In this document: one piece after another, positions 58,507 to 64,000 of the stretch
Position numbering within the stretch: the stretch's first letter is position 1
Layout: every line of letters starts with the position of its first letter
Assembly (NCBI RefSeq): GCF_001659605.2
Contig: NC_035170.2
Coordinates: 20,227,190 to 20,291,189 of the forward strand
Direction: 5' to 3'
Source: Manihot esculenta
Lineage: Eukaryota; Streptophyta; Magnoliopsida; Malpighiales; Euphorbiaceae
DNA length: 64,000 bases
The notes under the pieces: generated by a model
The model's input: the letters and a program-made list of their open reading frames with translations, nothing else
Databases searched by the model: none
What the model was told of the DNA's origin: nothing
Program-made: the position numbers and the translations under genes

Positions 58507-59377
58507 GGTTCTTGATTAGGGAATCTATGAACTTAATGTTGTGTGTTCCTTTCTTAAATGCTTCACATGTTATCCCATGATTTAATTCCTCTATTTGTAT
58601 TGCTTCTGCAATAAACCGTGAGATAAAGCTCTTTAAAGATTCAACCTCTCCTTGGCGGGTCTTCCACAAGTCAGAAAAGAGCTTTTTAGGAGGTATACAA
58701 GTAATAAACCTGAATTTAGATAACACAGCGAATTGTGTAATGTTCTGAATTAAACTTGGAATCAGATGTTGGTACCATTTCTAAGTCAAACCTATGAGTA
58801 TTGACGAAAATCCTTGGCACAACACAAAGTCGTTGACATCATGAAACTGCATGGTTGTCCTAAAAATCGCCATGTGACTTCTAGGATCTTCTGTTCCATC
58901 ACATTTGTCTAAACTTGGCAATTTGAACTTAGTTCTGAAAGTTTCTGCTAATCTCTTCTGATAGGAGCGAGGCATTGTCCAGGCCATAGCCCTCTTCCTG
59001 CTCTTTCTGGTACCTTTACATGGCCCGAACTAGCTTCCAGTCGACATTTTTAGGAGCTTCGTCCGACAACCCTTCATCCTCTAGTTTGGCCTTCCCTTTG
59101 GACTGCGCTTCGATTGCTTCTGTCCGAGTCTTTAATGTATCAATGGAAACGTTCTTCCTTACTCTGGGAGCCATAAATGAGGCCTCCTCCCGAGTCTTAT
59201 ATTGCTCAAAAGTGGCCTGCAACCTTTTAATGTATTGGAGCATTTGTTCATTGTTCAAATTATTGAAATCTGCTTTGTTGACCATAAAAGGGTGTATTTT
59301 GTCCGTTGCCAACAGCAGAAGAAATAATAGAGCCCTTATTAGTAGCAACTTTAGCAGCAGCTCGTGAAGTGCCGGCC
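58507..59377 (-). pseudogene. Tat-type gag, N-terminal and central part
   Basis: The minus strand begins near 59377 with MAGTSRAAAKVATNKGS, a common start of Tat gag. Frame changes follow at about 59300, then ATFEQYKTREEASFMAPRV. The central gag domain reads KLPSLDKCDGTEDPRSHMAI, MQFHDVNDFVLCQGF, RQGEVESLKSFISRFIAEA and EAFKKGTHN. The reading IDSLIKN at 58507 continues in PFAMYQLLIDKA at 36517, across element B. Stops occur near 58781 and elsewhere. Confidence 0.78.
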
Positions 59378-59489
59378 ATTTCAAGAGAGAGAAAAAAATT
59401 TTTTAAAGAGAAAGGGGATAAGAGATCAATTTTAATTCAAATGAACAGAGATAATTCAAGAGATTTTCCGTCAATGGAACCAAATGATG

Positions 59490-59985
59490 TGACTGAAATG
59501 AAACTGTACTGTGATTGACCAATCTGCAAGAAAGAGAAAGTGAAGTGGTTGGCGCTTACAGCAGCCGCTTCAAAATTCAAGTCAATAAACTGAGGAAAAG
59601 AGTAAATGTAAGGAATTTTTTAGAACTCTAGAGTAGTTATGTAAGAATTGCGTACCTTGATCTCTGCGATCATTAGCTTTTATATTGTAAACAAATGAAG
59701 TTAATTATCGCATTTTCTATGAATCCGGTTTGTCCCGACTAATTAATAGAGAATCCTGTGATTATAGGTATAATGGGAATATACTGGATTGCGTTATCTA
59801 ACAGTAACTTTCTGTGAAATCTCACCCTGTAGTTAAGAGGGCGAGTCTTGATGAAGAGCTGAAGTGTCCGGATCTTCTTTTCTCTCGATAAAACTGAGTA
59901 TCTTCTAATTAAATTATTGTCACGTAAACCTGTCTTTGAGTACCGCACATAACCTACATTGAACGGTTACTATGCTATATCAATG
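59490..59985 (-). repeat. Tat-type element 5' LTR, truncated
   Basis: It is related to 31820-32340 with clear blocks such as TTATGTAAGAATTGCGTACC, AGTCTTGATGAAGAGCTGAA and CATAACCTACATTGAACGG. Similarity stops at GCTATATC near 59985, so about 300 bases of LTR seen in the partner are missing. Divergence between the two is high. Confidence 0.7.
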
Positions 59986-60240
59986 TCAAACTAATATTTT
60001 ATAATATTATACCATTAGCAAAGATAAATAAAATATAATTATTAATTAAAAAATATAAAAAAAATTATTATAAAATTTTATATTTTTACTTAAATTTATA
60101 ATTCAATTGGTATTTACATAATATCTCATTATATGATTTCGTACCAATAATTTTAACAGTGTTTAAAAATTGATGTTAACGACTGATTCCACCAAATATT
60201 ATTTTAATAAAATTAAATAAAAAACCGTTAAAATTATATA
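59986..60240. other. AT-rich spacer
   Basis: I see no gene or transposon signature. Its last nine bases form the left copy of the target duplication of the Mutator-like element. Confidence 0.6.
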
Positions 60241-60988
60241 GGTAAACTGCAATTTAGTTCTTCGCTTTAGTAAAATACAATATTTCGTCCCAATGTTTTA
60301 AAAAACCTTCAATTTAATCCTTCACATTTAAAAAAACTGCAAAATAGCCCCTACCGTCAAATTTTCAGTTAACCTTCCATTTATTTTAATAAAAATAACT
60401 AAACTACCCTTTTCTCCTCATCCTTCTCCTTCTTTTCCCGATCCTCTTCTTCCTTTTCTCCTCATCTTCCTCCTCCTCCTCCTCCTCCTCCTCCTCCTCC
60501 TCCTCCTCCTCCTCCTCCTTCTTCTTTTTCTTCTTCTTCTTCTCCTTCTTTTCCCGATCCTTTCTCCTCCTTCTCCTTCTCCTCCTCCTCCCGATCCTCT
60601 TCTTCCTTTTCTCCTCATCCTCCTCCTCGTCCTTGTCCTCGTCCTCGTCCTCGTCCTCGTCCTCCTCCTTCTTCTTCTTCTTCTTCTTCTTCTTCTTCTC
60701 CCGATCCTTTCTCCTCCTCCTCCCTCCTCCTCCTCCTCCTCCCTCCTCCTCCTCCTCCTCCTTCTTCTGTGTTGGGATGGAGTAAATACTGTTTAGTTGA
60801 GTTTTTTTACTTAAAGGGTAGTTTAGTCATTTTCATTAAAATAAACGGAAGGTTAACTGAAAATTTGACGGTAGATACTATTTTGCAGTTTTTTTTTAAA
60901 TGTGAAGAATTAAATTAAAGGTTTTTTAAAACAGAGGAACAAAATGTTGTATTTCACTAAACCAGAGGGACTAAATTACAGTTTATCC
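60241..60988. mobile_element. Non-autonomous Mutator-like element with trinucleotide-repeat core
   Basis: Terminal inverted repeats of about 176 bp (60241-60416 and 60813-60988) begin GGTAAACTGCAATTTAGTTC and, on the other strand, GGATAAACTGTAATTTAGTC. They share TACCGTCAAATTTTCAGTTA and TAAACTACCCTTT. A 9-bp duplication AATTATATA flanks it (60232-60240, 60989-60997), the size made by Mutator transposases. No transposase is encoded. The interior is a CTC/CTT repeat. Confidence 0.82.
60417..60768 (+). repeat. CTC/CTT trinucleotide microsatellite
   Basis: About 350 bases of almost pure C/T made of CTC, CTT and CGT variants, with several CCCGATCC interruptions. It fills the interior of the Mutator-like element. 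The arginine-rich ORF on the minus strand is a by-product. Confidence 0.9.
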
Positions 60989-61344
60989 AATTATATATAT
61001 ATATATTTTTTTTTCTTTTTTCTTTTTTCACTTTTCACGTAAAACTTTATGGGGACAGCGGGGCAATAGATCCCTTGGATTGGTTCTCTTTTTTGACTGG
61101 ATCCAATGGAAGCAAGCTCACACCTTTTTCGTTCTCGTATTAAAACAATTTAATTGTATTTCCGATTCATTTATTTTCATTGGTTATCATTATGGCTTTT
61201 TTTTTTAAAAAAATTTTATTATATATTTTTCTTTATCTCTCTTCCTTTAGATAATATCTCTTTGTTTTAAACTATTAAAAATTTAAAATTTACTACTCCA
61301 ATTAATTCGAATTTACATAAAATCAGTTTATTGAAGAAAACAAA
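60989..61344. other. Spacer between Mutator-like and CACTA elements
   Basis: A/T-rich with T runs. GGGGACAGCGGGGCAATAGA near 61051 is the only balanced stretch. I recognise nothing in it. Confidence 0.6.
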
Positions 61345-61365
61345 CACTACAAAAAAACAGACTAT

Positions 61366-61645
61366 CAGCGACGGATTTTTCCGTCACTGAAATTCAAAAA
61401 TCCGTCGCTAAAGCATTCAGCGACGGATTTCCGACGGACTCAAATCCGTCGCTTAAAGTCATGTCGCTAATTTTTTCCGACGGATCTGAATTCCGTCGGA
61501 TAAATTTGCGACGGCTTTTCCGACGGATAATTTCGTCAGAAATTTTTGCGACGAACTAGTTCGTCGCTAAATCCGTCGGAAATTTCTAATTCACGTGATG
61601 CATATTCCGTCTCTAATCCGTCGCAAATAATTAGCGACAGAAAAG
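61366..61645. repeat. CACTA subterminal repeat array, left
   Basis: Many direct and inverted copies of TCCGTCGCTAA / GCGACGGATTT within 280 bases. In the family these bind the element's TNPA/TNP1-type protein. Confidence 0.8.
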
Positions 61646-61920
61646 TTCCGTCGGAAATATTAATATTCAATAATATTAATAATATTATTTATATTTTCAA
61701 TAATATTCATTATCGGCAATAAAATATTTTTTGATTTTATTTAAATATTCTTATAATCTAAATAGTTTACAACTAAAAAATAAATTTAATATAAATTAAA
61801 AGTCATTCATAATCATTATAATTCATATTCATACACACAAATACTTCACAATGTTTACAAAATCGAAAGTTTAGAACAAATCCATATACTTAACAATATT
61901 CATAAAATTTAAAACAAATC

Positions 61921-62100
61921 TATCAGTTTGCTGAAACATCTGATGGAGAAGTAGAATCTACAGTTGTGTGATGATGAAAATATGTTTGCTTGTAGAGTAT
62001 GCTCTCGTGTTTCCTTTTGCATCTCTGTTGCCTCATGTCTTTCATTCATAGAGAGCTGCTGGCCATGCCCTCTACCTCTAAGATAATACTGTTCTTCTAG
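61921..62100 (-). pseudogene. Exon-like segment in CACTA element, unidentified
   Basis: The minus strand, after an acceptor-like TATGTCTAG, is open for about 58 codons (EQYYLRGRGHGQQLSMNERH, then EMQKETREHTLQ). The composition is coding-like and helical. It may be the C-terminal end of the CACTA-encoded protein or another captured piece. I do not recognise it. Confidence 0.35.
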
Positions 62101-62226
62101 ACATATGAAAAAAAAATTTATATATAAATTTCAATTAACAATAATTGTAAATAATAATAAAACATCAAATAATAAGTCTTTAAAAATATATAAAAATAAA
62201 TTTATATAATAAGTAAAAATAAATTT

Positions 62227-62266
62227 CAGATCCATTAACATTCTTGAAAGTCCCAACAGGGCATTC
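62227..62266 (-). pseudogene. Captured host exon piece 3
   Basis: The minus strand reads ECPVGTFKNVNGS directly after an acceptor (TTGCAAAACAG). In phase it continues the end of piece 2 (GIFCE). CPVGTFKNVxGSD is characteristic of the cysteine-rich repeat in the large plant glycine-rich/TNFR-like surface proteins. Confidence 0.6.
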
Positions 62267-62608
62267 CTGTTTTGCAATTTATAGCAATTAACCAAAAAGC
62301 ATCTTTGACTAATCCACTAACAAGGGAACATTAAAAATGCAATCGACAAACAGTAAGAACCCTGACTGATTATTTTATAGATCTAGCTAAGATTTTTGGG
62401 CATAGAGATGTACAAATACATATCCTTGGTCATAATAATTTTTCAACACAAATGGGATTCTCAATATAGGGCAACCAGAATGAGGATATAAATATAATAA
62501 TATATCAAGGCCAGTGGTCCTAGAAATTGTACAGGCATAAGATCATAAGATGTTCAAAATATTCAAATGGTCCACGAGAAATTGACAAGATGGTATTAAT
62601 AAAAATAC

Positions 62609-62705
62609 CTCGCAGAATATACCATAAAGCCCTTTTGGACAGGCCCTTCCAGTAACAGTTTCATTTCCACCAGAATGACCCTGACCTCTACCAAATCCTC
62701 CCCTG
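62609..62705 (-). pseudogene. Captured host exon piece 2
   Basis: The minus strand is open from the acceptor (GATAGCAG) to a GT donor at 62607-62608 and reads RGGFGRGQGHSGGNETVTG then RACPKGLYGIFCE. Glycine-rich sequence running into CPKGLYGIFCEEC is, from memory, a signature of Arabidopsis At5g11700/At5g47020/At4g32920-type proteins (large membrane proteins of unknown role). It sits between pieces 1 and 3, in the same order and strand. Confidence 0.65.
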
Positions 62706-62903
62706 CTATCAGGTAAACGAAAAGCTTAAATCAATTGACTTCAAAATAACCCAGCCATGAGCATTTTTATAACAAATAAGTGGGAGTGCATGTGCGTGTA
62801 TAAACTAGGACAACCAAAACATTCAATAAAATATAAATCAAAGAAGATAAAATAATCAGAACTACTGTATGGGATATACACTGCCTAATATAGACCAAGT
62901 CAG

Positions 62904-62975
62904 AATGCTTCCATTTGCAGTTGCAATTGGCAGATACTCATCTCCAATTGAAATATCTGACCAATGAAAATGAAT
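62904..62975 (-). pseudogene. Captured host exon piece 1
   Basis: The minus strand reads IHFHWSDISIGDEYLPIA followed by TANGSI. In the presumed parent family the segment IHFHWSxIPTGDxYxPIA lies immediately before the glycine-rich GGFGRG region of piece 2. No clear GT donor follows GSI, so splicing here may be broken. Confidence 0.6.
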
Positions 62976-63138
62976 CATGATATGTTAAAAAATATCAAAA
63001 TTTTAAATGATAAATATCTATAATCAGTGATATATGAATAATTTATTTATTTAAATAATAAATTAAACGCAGCATTTATTTAAATATACATTTATTTATT
63101 TAAATATACATTTATTTAAATAATAAAATTAATTAAAC

Positions 63139-63213
63139 GCAGCAAGCTGCTGCGTGGGCACGCAGCAAGCTGCTGCTGGGCACGCAGCAAGCTACTGCTG
63201 GGCACGCAGCAAG
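63139..63213. repeat. 22/23-bp tandem repeat in CACTA element
   Basis: Three full units and one partial unit of GCAGCAAGCTGCTGCTGGGC(AC). The unit contains the hairpin-forming GCAGCAAGCTGCTGC. It lies in an A/T-rich setting that resembles an intron. Confidence 0.8.
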
Positions 63214-63305
63214 AAAATATTTTTAATTTTTTTTTATTTTTAAAATACTTAATTAATTAAAAATATTTTACTATCTGCAACCATAAAAACAATCTCATGT
63301 TCACT

Positions 63306-63540
63306 AACTTACATGGAGTGGCGACGATCGGAAGCTGCAGCGGCGGGTGGCAACGGCGGTGGACGCGACAGCGAGGACGAGGCGACAGCAAATCCGTCAC
63401 GGGAACGGCGAGGCGACGGCGGCGGTGAGTGGCAACGGGGCGCGTGACAGCAACTTGCGGCAGCCTTGGGACTCGCAACGGTGACGGAGGCGGCGGCGGA
63501 GAGAGTGGCAGGAAGATCGATTCGGCGCTGAGGGGAAGAT
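63306..63540 (-). other. GC-rich first-exon-like segment of CACTA element
   Basis: A sharply GC-rich block, read on the minus strand, ends at CCATGTAAGT, a strong donor consensus. The right terminus lies about 270 bp upstream. The layout (promoter in terminal region, GC-rich leader, intron, exons) suggests the captured exons may be transcribed from the element's own promoter. The 73-codon ORF in it is not conserved as far as I can tell. Confidence 0.4.
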
Positions 63541-63624
63541 AGGAGAGGAAAAGCGTGGCTGAAATTAAGAGAGATGAGGAAAGAGAAGTTTAGGGTTTTG
63601 TTTTTATATTGTTTGATTTTTCTG

Positions 63625-63790
63625 ACGGATTAGCGACGGAATTTATTCCGTCGCTAATATTTTAAAAATCCGTCGCTAATCCGTCAGAAATTTAAACATA
63701 AAGTATTCGTCGCTGATCCGTCGCTAATTCCGTCGCTAATTTTTTTTTCCGACGGAAGTAAATTCCGTCGCTAAATCTGTCACTGATACC
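63625..63790. repeat. CACTA subterminal repeat array, right
   Basis: It has the same TCCGTCGCTAAT / TTAGCGACGGA motif in both orientations as at the left end, up to about 20 bases from the terminal CACTA. Confidence 0.8.
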
Positions 63791-63806
63791 TTGTTTTTTT
63801 GTAGTG

Positions 63807-64000
63807 AAAGCACTTTTTTTTTAAATTTAAAATATACTTTATATATTGAAATTTTACTTGAGACTATTATTTTTTTATTGATAAATATTTAAAATTAAAG
63901 AAAAAAAAAGAGCAGAAAAGAGAAAGAAAGCAAATCAAATTCTGATCACTAGGGATTTTTAAACATGCCTTATTAATCCATTAAATAGGAAATAGGATTT
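63807..64000. other. AT-rich flank
   Basis: Nothing recognisable. It starts with the AAA that may be the CACTA target duplication. Confidence 0.6.

Larger units (their letters stand above)
31820..59985 (-). mobile_element. Tat/Ogre-type Ty3 element, host of the right-hand nest
   Basis: Two related flanks, 31820-32638 and 59490-59985, share long blocks (for example TTATGTAAGAATTGCGTACC) and act as its LTRs. Between them lie Tat-type gag (59377 down to 58507, continued from 36517) and protease (about 35850 down to 35615), all on the minus strand. Element B splits gag, and a Ty1/copia fragment sits where the rest of pol should be. The right LTR is truncated at about 59985, so target duplications cannot be checked. 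Confidence 0.75.
61345..63806 (-). mobile_element. CACTA (En/Spm) element with captured host exons
   Basis: Both ends begin CACTACAAAAAAACA (61345, and complement ending 63806). A 3-bp flank AAA on each side fits the CACTA duplication size but is low complexity. Subterminal regions (61366-61640 and 63625-63790) are packed with TCCGTCGC/GCGACGGA, the multiple binding-site arrangement of CACTA transposases. No transposase domain is visible in the 2,462 bp. The interior has a GC-rich exon-like segment near the right end and exon pieces of a host gene on the minus strand. Confidence 0.88.

Noticed and set aside
60418..60618. Poly-arginine/glycine ORF
   Set aside because: It is a translation of the CTC/CTT microsatellite inside the Mutator-like element.
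63257..63478. Arginine/proline-rich ORF on the minus strand
   Set aside because: It lies in a GC-rich leader-like block of the CACTA element. No domain, and the reading crosses the likely splice donor.

Overview
The window is plant nuclear DNA, almost certainly from a eudicot. One intronless host gene sits in AT-rich intergenic sequence. It is flanked on both sides by deeply nested LTR retrotransposons, and the right end carries DNA transposons. I cannot name the species. The style of the Tekay elements and the bHLH gene would fit Malpighiales such as Euphorbiaceae, but that is a weak guess. I see no tRNA, rRNA, CRISPR array or bacterial-type operon.

Left block (1-18966). A rearranged chromovirus derivative (1-2509: pol tail, LTR end, primer-binding site, gag-protease, LTR end) lies inside an Athila-type Ty3 element (2510-7558) that has lost reverse transcriptase and RNase H. 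The Athila copy abuts an old Tekay-type LTR (7559-8134 and 17958-18966). That LTR is also split by a complete minus-strand Tekay element A (8135-17952, target duplication GGTCT), which carries several stop codons.

Central block (18967-31819). This is AT-rich intergenic DNA with MITEs, a foldback repeat and two weak pseudogene scraps. The only convincing host gene is an intronless subgroup-IIId-like bHLH/MYC transcription factor (24953-26371), probably acting in jasmonate signalling. A TATA-like box and a strongly G-rich tract lie just upstream.

Right block (31820-59985). This is one locus of nested elements. A Tat/Ogre-type Ty3 element on the minus strand is the outer layer (LTRs near 31820-32638 and 59490-59985). 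A 5'-truncated Ty1/copia element (32657-35614) replaces its middle. A Tekay element B (36518-58506, duplication GGTTC) is inserted in its gag. Inside an LTR of B is a young plus-strand Tekay element C (37593-49678, duplication AAACA). Inside the gag of C is a solo LTR D (41224-43387, duplication GCTAT). Apart from that solo LTR and one nonsense codon, C is an intact gag-pol element with nearly identical LTRs.

Right end (59986-64000). A Mutator-like element (60241-60988) has about 176-bp terminal inverted repeats, a 9-bp target duplication and a trinucleotide-repeat core. A 2.46-kb CACTA element (61345-63806) carries, in order and on one strand, what look like three exon pieces of a host gene for a large cysteine-rich plant surface protein. 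This exon capture is the most interesting object in the window.

Across the region the disabling stops are repeatedly CAG to TAG or TGG to TAG, as expected from deamination of CHG-methylated cytosines. All Tekay-type LTRs carry clusters of the palindrome TTCGGCGGCCGAA. All counts and alignments were made by eye.
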